Shown here in pieces: positions 47,358-59,200 of a stretch of DNA of 64,000 nucleotides (position 1 is the first letter of the stretch; every line of letters begins with the position of its first letter). Made by a program: the position numbers and the translations under genes. The notes beneath the pieces were generated by a model that made no database searches, was not told the origin of the DNA, and saw nothing but the letters and a program-made list of their open reading frames with translations. The stretch is from JANSWP01 sp041941305. Its GTDB lineage: Bacteria > Bacteroidota > Bacteroidia > Chitinophagales > Saprospiraceae. The stretch lies in the NCBI GenBank assembly GCA_041941305.1, contig JBGTQJ010000040.1:19119-83118 (forward strand). The letters are read 5' to 3'.

Positions 47358-47519
47358 ACAGAGAATTTCTTGAAAAGGGCTCTGATAATGAAAGGGTAAT
47401 GGGGAGTTGCAATCAGCGTCCTCTCCGAGAGACGCTGATTATTACTCTGGTTATCACCAAATGAAATACAAATTCCCAATACCATAGGGAATTGATTTAA
47501 TGTTAAACCAGACTAAAAA
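47358..47519. other. Spacer between the giant and fn3 genes with two hairpins
   Basis: AATCAGCGTC (47411-47420) pairs perfectly with GACGCTGATT (47431-47440), and CTCTC/GAGAG lies inside the loop; no long T-run follows, so termination is uncertain. AATTCCC (47471-47477) pairs with GGGAATT (47487-47493), 27 bases before the fn3 ATG, possibly an operator or leader hairpin. No TAnnTTTG match is present, so co-transcription with the giant gene is possible. Confidence 0.5.
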
Positions 47520-50150
47520 ATGAGATTGAAAAAATTAACAATCATTTTGGGAATATTGACGCTTGGGATAATGCCTATCCAGGGGCAAGATACCTTGTTG
47601 ATTGAAGCCAGTGCTTCTAAAACGGCTGTTTCCCTCCGATGGTATCCTGCGGATGCCTACCAGTGGCTGGATGGTTTGAATGCAGGATATCAGATTGAGC
47701 GTTTTGAGGTAGGTCAGGCAGGAGCCAATAAAATTGTATTGGCTGAAAGACTTCTACCAAAGGATTCGACCTGGTTTAACATCCACAAAGAAGACTTTGA
47801 TGGTTTGATGGAACCAATTGGGGCGCTACTTTATGATACGACTTTTCAATTTGAGCCTTCCAATGATCTGAACTCCACTGAAATGCGGTATAACTATGTC
47901 GTAAAGGAGGCTGAAGACTTTCCCGGAATTGCCAGTGCTGTGGGATTGGCATTTAGAGATTCGACTGTAGTTGAAGGGAAAAAATACAGGTATGTTATCA
48001 GGTTGATGGGCGATCAGGAGCAAGAATTGGAAGGGCAATTGGAAATAGGCATTGGTTCCGATTTCTATGTCAAATCTCCTCCAGGTAAAACGCTGAAATT
48101 TACCTTTCCTAATAATATATCTCTAAGTAAAATGAATCAGACAGGGCAAGTTGTTTTGCCTGCAGTGAAAGGGATCATAAAGGCTTATGGAGATTCTATT
48201 GTACTTAGATGGGGACCGAACAGTGCTAAATTTTGGGGAGAATCAAATCAATTGGGCTATTCAATTGAACGGAGGGCAGGACGCTTTGGTGAAATTGAAG
48301 AGCTGGCTATCGTAAAACCTTGGCCACAGGATTCGCTGGAAGGAAATGTTGAAACAGACAGTATGGCTTTGTTGGCAGCGGCTCAATTGTATAGTAAGGA
48401 AGGAGAGGACTTGGCATCCGGTTTTGTCGAATCAGCCGAATTTTTTGAAAACAGGTGGGCATTTGCTCTGTTTTCTGCAGAACGTTCACCTCTGGCTGCC
48501 GATGTATTGGGATTAAGATTTGTGGATAAAGATGTAAAACCGGATTCGCTATATTTCTATACAGTCAGATCATTGGCACAACCAAGTTTCTTTGCGAGTG
48601 CAAGAATGCAAGTCAAAAATGAGAGAGGATTAGACCCTTCTCCTATTGGATTTAAGGCAGAGTCTCGTGATAAAGCCATACGAATCGTATGGGAAAAGGA
48701 ATCCAACCGAAAGAATTTCTCTTCCTACGAAGTTGACCGTTCTGAGGATGGCAATTCCTGGGAAACACTTCGCAAAGAGCCGATCGTTTTTATGGAAGAT
48801 CCCGATAATCCGCTTTTTGAGTATGCAATGATAGATAGTGTGGAAGCCAATTACAAAACCTACTATTACAGGCTTCGAGGGTCAACGAGTTTTGGGGAGT
48901 TTAGTGAATACAGTGAAATTCAGGGTCAGGCAATCGATCTCACTCCACCTCCCAGACCCATAATTCAAGGCGCCATTTTTAATGATACCCTACAATCTGC
49001 CATTATACGCTGGGATGCTGGGGAAATACCGGATGATTTTGATGGCTTTTATGTCTTGTTTGGGCATCAATCTGAAGATGCTCCCTTTGATACGATTAGC
49101 CAAAAACTGACAGTGCTTGATACAGAATTTGTATATCAACCCGAAGGTGGCTTTAATGGAGAACAAGCTCACTATTTTAAAATCTCCGCATGTGATGTAA
49201 ATGGAAATTCATCTACCTCACTGGATAAATACATGCATGTTCCAGATATCGTTCCTCCCCCACCTCCTGAATCATTCACCGGAATAATTGAAGACGATGG
49301 TACCGTAAAATTGTATTGGGAGCACAGTCAGGCGGATGATGTATTGGGGTACTGGCTATATTTTTCAAATAATGGGGAGGATGAATATTCACTGATGAAC
49401 GAAAAACCCTTAACCAGTAACACCTATTCCTATAAAGTTCAGGATGTAACACTCAATAAATACCTGTTTTTTGTTTTGGCAGCTGAAGATGAAAGAAACA
49501 ATCGGGGAAAAACGACACCCGTTCTGAAATTAAAGCGTCCGGACAAAGTTCCGCCCATGGCACCCAGCTTTTCCAACCCAAGAGGACATAATGGAGCCAT
49601 TCATGTAAAGTGGGGCAGAAGTCCAAGTGATGATGTTGCCAAATATTATGTTTTCAGAAGGCAATATGAAAGCGGGGAAGAATGGCAGGAGGTTCACATT
49701 ACCAATCACAGGGATAGTGTACTATATATTGACACTGCTATTGTACTGGATGTTCTTTATGAATACAAGATTCGGGCTGAAGATGACTCGGAAAATGTTT
49801 CAGAAGATTCTCCTGTGTACAGTGGAAAATTAAGATTTGAAGTAGAAAAAATTGGTGTGGACAAAATAAGTGCACTGCCAAGTCCAGAAAACAAGTCATC
49901 TGTAGTCAGTTGGGATTTGGATATTAATCCTCAAGGGATTCCTGATGGTTTGACCTGGGAGATCTTGATTCTAAAATCAACCGGGTCTGGATACGTGGAT
50001 CTTTACCAAAAAGTTCCAGGCGATTCATCCGAGTTTATTGATCCCGAACCCCTAAAGCCAAACATCATATACAATTACGCAGTTCAGGTCTTGTTTTCCA
50101 ATGGTCAAGAAGGAAAAAGAAGCCCGGTAAAATCGGTCATGTTAGAATAA
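47520..50150 (+). CDS. Exported fibronectin type III protein, third gene of the TANFOR-type cluster
   Basis: 876 residues with a signal peptide (MRLKKLTIILGILTLGIM, cleavage near QG/QD). Residues about 25-360 form two related segments with the markers VSLRWYPADAYQWLDG and GYQIERFEVG, then ADAYGDSIVLRWGP-like and GYSIERRAGRF; this half matches my memory of the fn3 proteins that follow TANFOR genes. Residues about 370-876 hold about five fn3-like domains (for example IRIVWEKESN, AIIRWDAG, VKLYWEHSQ, IHVKWGRSP). No catalytic motif, lipobox or type IX sorting domain is seen; it ends with an fn3 strand. Likely a periplasmic or surface partner of the giant protein, by conserved neighbourhood (inference). 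The next giant gene starts 88 bases downstream. Confidence 0.82.
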   Translation: MRLKKLTIILGILTLGIMPIQGQDTLLIEASASKTAVSLRWYPADAYQWLDGLNAGYQIERFEVGQAGANKIVLAERLLPKDSTWFNIHKEDFDGLMEPIGALLYDTTFQFEPSNDLNSTEMRYNYVVKEAEDFPGIASAVGLAFRDSTVVEGKKYRYVIRLMGDQEQELEGQLEIGIGSDFYVKSPPGKTLKFTFPNNISLSKMNQTGQVVLPAVKGIIKAYGDSIVLRWGPNSAKFWGESNQLGYSIERRAGRFGEIEELAIVKPWPQDSLEGNVETDSMALLAAAQLYSKEGEDLASGFVESAEFFENRWAFALFSAERSPLAADVLGLRFVDKDVKPDSLYFYTVRSLAQPSFFASARMQVKNERGLDPSPIGFKAESRDKAIRIVWEKESNRKNFSSYEVDRSEDGNSWETLRKEPIVFMEDPDNPLFEYAMIDSVEANYKTYYYRLRGSTSFGEFSEYSEIQGQAIDLTPPPRPIIQGAIFNDTLQSAIIRWDAGEIPDDFDGFYVLFGHQSEDAPFDTISQKLTVLDTEFVYQPEGGFNGEQAHYFKISACDVNGNSSTSLDKYMHVPDIVPPPPPESFTGIIEDDGTVKLYWEHSQADDVLGYWLYFSNNGEDEYSLMNEKPLTSNTYSYKVQDVTLNKYLFFVLAAEDERNNRGKTTPVLKLKRPDKVPPMAPSFSNPRGHNGAIHVKWGRSPSDDVAKYYVFRRQYESGEEWQEVHITNHRDSVLYIDTAIVLDVLYEYKIRAEDDSENVSEDSPVYSGKLRFEVEKIGVDKISALPSPENKSSVVSWDLDINPQGIPDGLTWEILILKSTGSGYVDLYQKVPGDSSEFIDPEPLKPNIIYNYAVQVLFSNGQEGKRSPVKSVMLE

Positions 50151-50238
50151 CACCCCAATCAGGAGTCCGATAAAACCGATACCTCAAAACACTTAAAAAA
50201 AGAAGCTCGCTTTTGATGGCGGGAATAAAAATAGACTT

Positions 50239-53200
50239 ATGAAACAAAGCTACCTTTTCCCAATGCAGTTTGGAAGAAAAATGATGAAAGCCCTCATCGT
50301 GCTGGGAATATTGGGACTAAACCCGAAGCAGATCTTTGGTGGAAATATTCACATGGAAGAATCATTTTGCCAGTTCGTTGTTGAAGACGGACTTCCGGTG
50401 AATGGGAATAGAGAATTCAATTCCCAGCAACATAACAATTTGATTTCGGATGTTTCAGTAGCTTCTGAAACCTACACAGTGGATGATTTTTTGAGAGATT
50501 TTTGTAGCTATAATTTTGGAATGATGGGTGCTATAAATGGGGAAGCACTTGATTTTGATGGGGTAAATGATCATATAATCGTTCCTCATAATACGACATT
50601 CAATTTTGGAACTGGAGATTTTACCATTGAAATGTGGTTTAAGACGACTGCTTCTAATTTTGTTGTTTTTGCAGATAAACGAAATGGGACTCCTGTTGGA
50701 TGGTGGCGTACAACTATTGCTTCGGGTAAACTTCAAATGGAAATAGTTGCGGGCCAATCAGCCGCTACGAATAATACATTTAATGATGGAAATTGGCACC
50801 ATGTTGCTTTTGTTCGTTCCGGAACAACGCCAATTATTTATGTAGATGGGGTTTCTGAGTCAATAACAATTTCTGGCGCCTGGAATGCAAACATAAGTAA
50901 TACCAATTCGATATCTATTGGAGGCGGTTTGGAGGGAACTTGTTGTCGTCTGGATGGTCAAATGGATGAGTTGAGAATTTGGAATGTTGCTCGAAGTCAA
51001 AGCGCAATACAAGCAGATAAAGATTGTGAATTGGCAGGCAATGAAGCCAATCTGGTCGCCTATTGGCAATTCAATGAGGGAACTGCAGGAGGTAGCAATG
51101 GAGGCGTGACCAATCTGCCGGATTTAACTTCAGCTGGTCATGATGGCACGCTCAATAATTTTGCACTTTCAGGTACCTCTTCCAATTGGGTCGAACCAGG
51201 GGCAGTTTGCACAGGTAATTCTTGCTCTGGTGGTACTTCCATGCCGGAAATGGATGTTCAGGGAAATAGTACCTCCATTATGGATGGTGACACGACTCCT
51301 GATACAGCAGATGATACAGAATTTGGAGATGTCCCTACGGGAGGTAGTCATACGCATACTTTTACGATAAAAAATACGGGAAATGCAGATTTGGAGCTTT
51401 CAGGCTCTCCCATCGTAGCTATTAGCGGTAGTTCTGACTTTGCTGTTTCTATGCAGCCATCTGGTTCTACTATTGCCAATGGAGGTTCGGATTTGACTTT
51501 TGATGTGACTTTCACTCCAAGTGGAAATACAACGGAGACAGCAACCATTAGCATAGCGAATAATGATTGCGACGAAGACCCTTATGATTTTGTACTGCAA
51601 GGAACAGGAGGTACACCAGCAGCAGCCCTGGATTTGGATGGTACGAATGATTATGTCAATATAGATGCGATTCAAAATGAAATGAATGGTCTAACCACCT
51701 TTACCATTGAGTTTTGGGTGAAAGGAGACAAAACATTGCAAGGTGTTAATCCTGTATTTATTGGTGAGAACTCTGGTGCTCAACATCTTTTCCACATGCT
51801 ATCTGGCGCTGGAAACGGTCAATTTTTCATCAATGATAATGCAGGTCCCAATTTTAGTGGGACTACTGATATCGGAGACAATAATTGGCACCATGTTGCT
51901 ATCTCTTGTAGCAGCAATACCACAACTATCTATATAGATGGGAACCTGGAAACTCCAGCATCAGGTAGTAACCCCTATTCCAGTAGTTTTAATTTTTCTG
52001 CATCCAGTAAGTGGAGTATCGGGCAGGAATACGATGGTGCCAGCCCTTCTCAATTTTTTGAAGGACAGTTTGATGAAGTTCGATTTTGGAACACAGCTCG
52101 TACTTGTGATGAAATCAATTTTCATATGGGTTGTGAGTTGGTTGGAAATGAAACCGGATTGCTAGCTTATTATGCATTCAATCAGGGAGTAGCAGGTGGC
52201 AATAATAGTGGTGAAACGACCCTTAACGACCTCACTTCAAATAGTAACGATGGTTCATTGAACAATTTTGCACTTTCAGGAAGTACCTCGAATTGGAAAG
52301 AACCTGGAGCAGTTACTTCTGGTAATAGTTGCGGTACTTTTGTATTTGCTGAAATCAATGTGAAGGGAAATAATATGACCATTGTGGATGGAGATATGAC
52401 TCCCAGCGCAACAGATGATACCGATTTTGGAGATCAAAGTGTGTGTTCTGGTACAGTTGTAAAAACCTATACCATAGAAAATGATGCCGCTGCTAGTGGT
52501 AGTTTAAATGTGACAGCGATTAGCATTAGTGGGACCCATTCGGGTGATTTTTCGGTAGGAGGAATTACATTTCCCGCAGTTGTCTCGCCCGGAAATTCTA
52601 CAACATTTACAGTTACTTTTGACCCCAGTGATTTAGGCGCCCGGTCTGCAACTGTAGAGATTGCCAGTGATGATTGTGATGAGGATCCCTACGATTTTGC
52701 CATTCAGGGCAATGGTATTGATCCTGAAATGAATGTACAGGGCAATGGACAGAATATTGCGGATGGTGATACAACCCCGGATACAGGAGATGATACAGAC
52801 TTTGGTTCTATTGGACTTGGAAGCAATGATGCGCATACCTTTACCATACAAAACCTTGGAACGGAAACTCTTAATCTTACAGCAAATCCTATTGTGGCTA
52901 TAAGTGGAAGTAGCGACTTTGCAGTCACTACTCAACCATCAGGAAATTCAATTGCCAATGGTGGTCCGGATTTAACTTTTGTAGTCACTTTCACGCCGAG
53001 TGGATTGTCCACAGTAACGGCGACCATCAGCATTGCCAATGATGATTGTGACGAAAACCCTTATAATTTTGATATTCAGGGAACTGGTGCCAATCCCGCC
53101 GCAGCCCTCGATTTTGATGGCTCCAATGATTATGTCAATTTGACTAGTGCATTATTGCCAACTTCCAGTGCAAGTGATGCCTGGACTTTCGAAATGTGGA

Positions 53201-56200
53201 TGAAAACGACTACGACTGATCACGATGTCATGTTTTCTCAATATGTATCTAGTAATGGCCATCGTTCTACCTTTGATATCAATAATGGAAATAGTGGAAA
53301 AGCTGTTTACTGGAAAGGTTCTTCTGGAAAGGTAGTTACCAGTTCAACGAGTGTTAATGATGGTAATTGGCATCATGTAGCATTTGTAAAAGAAGGTTCT
53401 GGAACAAACCAGGTCTCGCTTTATGTAGATGGAATACTTGAAGATCAAGGTACTGACGGCAACCCGATGGGTAATGTGGTTTCAGAAATAGGTCGAATCG
53501 TTGGCACTGGCAGGTATTTCCCAGGTCAATTGGATGAGGTTCGTATCTGGAATATTGCCCGAACTTGTTACGAAATTGATTTCTTTAAAGATTGTGAATT
53601 GACAGGTTCAGAAACTGGATTTGTTGCTTATTATCAATTTAACCAAGGGGTATCAGGTGCAAATAATAGTGGAGAAACGACCCTTAATGACCTGACCTCA
53701 AATAATAATGACGGAACCTTAACCAACTTTGCCCTTTCCGGAAGTACATCCAATTGGGTAGAACCAGGTGGTGTAACTTCTGGTAATAGCTGTGGACCAT
53801 TGACTGCTCCCGAAATGGATGTCCAGGGCAATAGCACCTCAATAGCAGATGGAGATACGACGCCGGATACAGGAGACGATACTGATTTTGGTACCATTTT
53901 AATTGGCAATACCGAAGCCCATACTTTCACCATCAAAAATACGGGAAATGCGACCCTAAATCTTTCGGGAAGTCCCATTGTAGATATTAGCGGTAGTAGT
54001 GATTTTGCAGTCACAACTCAACCTTCCGGGACATCCATTGCGAATGGAGGAGCTGATTTAACTTTTGTGGTGACTTATACACCAAGCAGTGCCAGTACGG
54101 TGACGGCGACCATCAGTATTGTAAATGATGATTGCGATGAGACGCCTTATGATTTTGTAATTCAGGGGACTGGAGCGGCGGTCAATTCTACTTCAATTGT
54201 TTTGGACGGTTCCGGTGATTATGTACAGGTTCAGGACGCTTCAGATTTGAATTTTAGTGGTGATTTTACTTTGGAATGTTGGTTCCAATATTCCGGTGCA
54301 GCTTCCTATGAGGGTTTGATGGGGAAAAGAACCGTGACCATTCATACGACCTCACAATACGGAATGTATTTACGAAATAATAATTTGCTATTTGCACGTG
54401 TAATTGACGATAGCGGGACTTTTGTTCAGATTACTTCAAATGGGGCGGTTAGTACCAATACCTGGCATCATGCTGCATTAGTGAGAGAGTCAGGCACTTT
54501 AAAACTTTATGTGGATGGTGTTCAACAAACTCAAACAGGTACTGTCAATGGCGCTATCAACAGTACGCATAATCTAGTATTTGGTAGAATTTATTCCGAT
54601 AGTGATTCAAATTACTTAAACGGAAAGCTAGATGAAATCAGGATTTGGAATGTTGCCAGAAGTACTACTGAAATTAATGATAACATGAATACTGAATTGG
54701 ATGGTACTGATGCCAATTTGGTAGCCTATTATAAAGTGGATGACACAGCAGGCAATGCACCGGATGCAATTGTAGATTGCACAGATGCCAGTCATTTTGG
54801 CTGTGTGTTTGGAGATATCACCTACGATAGTGCTTCTCCAACGATTTCAGATGTAGCCTGTGGTGAGGGTGGTGGTGTTGCAGAGATAAATATTAAGGGA
54901 AATAACAACTCTATTGTAGATGGAGATAACACACCTTCTACTTCTGATGATACCGATTTTGGCAATCAGGTGGTTTGTTCAGGAACGGTGGTCAAAACTT
55001 ATACGATTGAAAATACGGGTACAGGATCTATGCCTGTTACTGCTATTAATATAACAGGAAGCCACACCTCGGATTTTACGGTTGGAGGGATTACTTTGCC
55101 TGCTTCCATAGCTGGTAGTGGCGCTACCACCTTTACGGTTACTTTTGACCCCTCTGCTCAGGGAACGCGCTCTGCTACTGTAGAAATTTCCAATGGAGAT
55201 TGTGATGAAGCGCTTTATGATTATGCTATTGAAGGAACGGGACTTGATCCGGAAATGGATGTGGTTGGTAATAGCAATTCAATTGCAGATGGCGATACTA
55301 CTCCAGATACTGCTGATGATACCGACTTTGGAAATGTAGGCATCAATAGTTGCACAGAAGTACACACATTTACAGTCAATAATAGTGGTAATAATACCCT
55401 TAATCTCAATGGAGCAACCATTGTAGAGATAACTGGAAGCCATGCTTCAGATTTTACGGTAACAGTCAATCCTGCTGGTACAGTTAATGCAAGTGGAGGT
55501 AGTACAAGCTTTGATATTACATTTAACCCTAGCGCAACTGGTTTAAGAACTGCCTCAGTTAGCATTGCGAATGACGATTGTGACGAAAACCCTTACAACT
55601 TTGACATTCAGGGAACTGGATTTGATATCAGTGCCACCTTATCTGGTATAGCAACCATATGTAATGGGGAAAGTACAGATCTGCAGGTTTCAATAACAGG
55701 TGGAGCAGCTACTTATACGGTTGTATATAATGATGGAACCAACAATATTACAGAAAACAATTACACGAGCGGTGCAAATATCACGGTAAGCCCGTCTGCT
55801 AACACCACTTATTCCCTGGTAAGTGTTACAGATTCGAATAGCTGTATTGCGGGAAGTTTATCAGGAACCCCTCTGGTAACTGTGAACAGTTTACCAACCG
55901 CCAATGCAGGCAATGATGTAGCCATATGTAATGGCGACAATACACAATTGGATGCGTCTGCTTCTTCCGGAACAGGTGGCTTAAGCTATTCCTGGAGTCC
56001 ATCTACAGGCTTGAGTGCCACAAATATTGTGAATCCAGTTGCGGATCCCACCATGACTACGACTTACACAGTTGAAGTAACAGATGGGAATGGTTGCAAG
56101 CATACAGATGATGTGATTGTAACAGTAAATGACCTGCCTACTTTTTCAACAGTGGTGACTGATGAGACTTGCCCAAGTGCGAATGATGGTCAGATAGCTT

Positions 56201-59200
56201 TGACAGTAAATAGTGGCGCTACCCCTTATGAATACAGTTTTGATGGAGGTAGCTTTACTTCTTTTGGAGGCAATACCCATACATTTACAGGATTGGATAT
56301 GGGCAGTTATGATATTCAGATTCGGGATAATAATACATGTCTTAGCACAACACAATCAATTACTGTGAATACTGCAGCACATCCTGAGATAGATGTGGAA
56401 GGCAATAGTACTTCGATTGCAAGTGGTAGCAATAGCCCAAGTGTGAATGATGATACTCAATTTGGAGAAGTGGGAATAGTGGTGGGCAGCAAAGAACACA
56501 CCTTCACCATTCAAAATGATGGAACGGCAGATTTGGTATTGAATGGAGGAACTTTGGTGGATATTACTGGTGCGGATGCAGGTCAGTTTTCCGTAAGTAT
56601 GAATCCAACGACTCCGATTAGCGGGAGTGGTAATACTACTTTTAAAATTACCTACTCACCAACTACTGTAGCTACCCATAATGCAACAGTGAGTATTACA
56701 AACACCGATTGTGATGAATCACCTTACACCTTTGCTATTCAGGGAACGGGTACTGACCCAGAAATGACTGTTCTAGGCAATAGTTTGGAGATAGAAGATG
56801 GCGACAATACCCCGGATACAGGAGATGATACGGACTTTGGCAGTTTGGATATCAATGGAAATACAGCATCTCATACATTTACGATTACGAATACTGGTGT
56901 GATGAATTTGAATTTGAGTGGCAGTCCTGTTGTGGAGATTACTGGAACAGGAGCATCTCAGTTTTCAGTAACGACTCAGGCAAGTACGCCTGTTTCGAGT
57001 AATGGTTCTACCACTTTTGTAATTGAATTTGCTCCAGATGTGGCAGGAGTTCACAATGCCGAAGTGAGCATAGCCAATGATGATGCAACTGAGAGTCCCT
57101 ACAACTTTTCAATTACTGGAACGGGAACGGGAACTGCTCCCGATATGCAGGTGGAAGGTCAGAATATGGAGATTGTGGATGGAGATAACATTCCATCTAC
57201 TACAGATGATACCGACTTTGGCGATGTCTCTGTAAATGGTGGAACAGACAGTCACACTTTCACGATTAAGAATCTGGGAACTGCCAGTTTGACTTTGGAT
57301 GGTAATCCTCTTGTAAGTATTGGAGGCAGCCATCCTGGTGATTTTAGTGTGACGGCTCAACCAAGCAGCCCTGTGGGTATCAATGGCATGACGACTTTTA
57401 CAGTTGAGTTCAATCCAACAGCTGGTGGTCTTCGCACAGCAGAAATAAGTATAGAAAATAACGACTTTTACGAAGACCCCTACAATTTTACAATACAGGG
57501 AACGGGACTGGCTCCAGAGATGGATGTGAAAGGCAATAATACTTCCATTGTGAGTGGAAGTACCAATCCAATTCCTGGCGATGATACAGATTTTGGTTCT
57601 ATTGCTTTGGGTGGTTGTACAGAAGTCCACAGCTTTGTAATAGAAAATACAGGAACAGATGTACTAAATCTCAATGGTAGTACGATAGTAGAAATTACAG
57701 GTCATGTGAGTGATTTTACCGTAACTGCTACGCCATCACCAACTGTGAGCAGTGGAGGTGGCTTGACCAGTTTTGATATCACTTTTGATCCCACTGCGAC
57801 CGGCACTCGAAGTGCCACCGTATCGATAGCCAATGATGACCTGGATGAAAATCCTTACACATTTGATATTGAGGGGACTGGGTTTGATATTACGGGAGTT
57901 ATTTCTGGGACGACTTCCATTTGTACAGGAGACAATACAGATTTGACAGTGACGATCACCAATGGCACCGGACCACATACAGTTGTTTACAATGATGGAG
58001 CCAATCACACAGTGAATGGTTATACAAGTGGAGACCCGATTAATGTTTCCCCAACAAGTAATACGACATATACTTTAGTTAGTGTAACAGATGCGAATAG
58101 TTGTACAGCGAGTACCTCTGGCAGTGCAATTGTGACAGTAAATGATTTACCAATGGTGACCTTTACACAACCTACGGATGTATGTATCGATAATGGTTTA
58201 GTAGCCTTAGTAGCCAGCCCTTCAGGCGGTACTTTTAGTGGTACTGGTGTTAGTGGCACCGACTTTAACCCAGCTACAGCAGGTCTTGGCACTCATACAT
58301 TGACCTATACCTACACTGATGGCAACGGCTGTACAAATAGTGATAATAAAGACATTGAGGTATTTGATTTACCAACTGTTATATTTACACAACCTATAGA
58401 TGTATGTATCGATAATGGACTAGTTGCACTTGTTGGAAGTCCAAGTGGCGGAACCTTTAGTGGAACTGGAGTGAGTGGTACGAACTTCAATCCAGCTACA
58501 GCAGGCGCCGGAACGCATACATTGACTTATACCTATACCGATGGCAATGGCTGTACCAATAGTGATAATAAAGATATTGAGGTATTTGCCTTACCCACTC
58601 CATCATTCACACAGCCAACAGATGTGTGTATTGATAATGGATTGGTAGCCTTGGTAGCGACCCCAACAGGCGGAACCTTTAGTGGTACTGGTGTGAGTGG
58701 AACGGACTTTAATCCAGCTACAGCAGGCGCTGGCACGCATACCCTAACTTATAATTACACTGATGGTAATGGTTGTACAAACAGTGATAGCAAAGATATT
58801 GAAGTGTTTGCTTTGCCAACTCCATCATTCACCCAGCCAATGGATGTGTGTATTGATAATGGACTGGTGGCGTTGGTTGCAAGCCCAAGTGGAGGTACCT
58901 TTAGTGGCACTGGCGTGAGTGGTACGAATTTTAACCCAGCTACTGCAGGTGCGGGTACGCATACCTTGACCTATACTTATACAGATGGTAATGGTTGTAC
59001 AAACAGTGATAGTAAAGACATCGAAGTGTTTGCCTTACCGACTCCATCATTCACCCAGCCAACAGATGTGTGTATTGATAATGGATTAGTAGCCTTGGTT
59101 GCCACACCAAGTGGTGGCACTTTTAGTGGTACAGGCGTAAATGGAACGGATTTCAATCCAGCTACAGCGGGAGCAGGCACACATACCTTGACTTATACAT

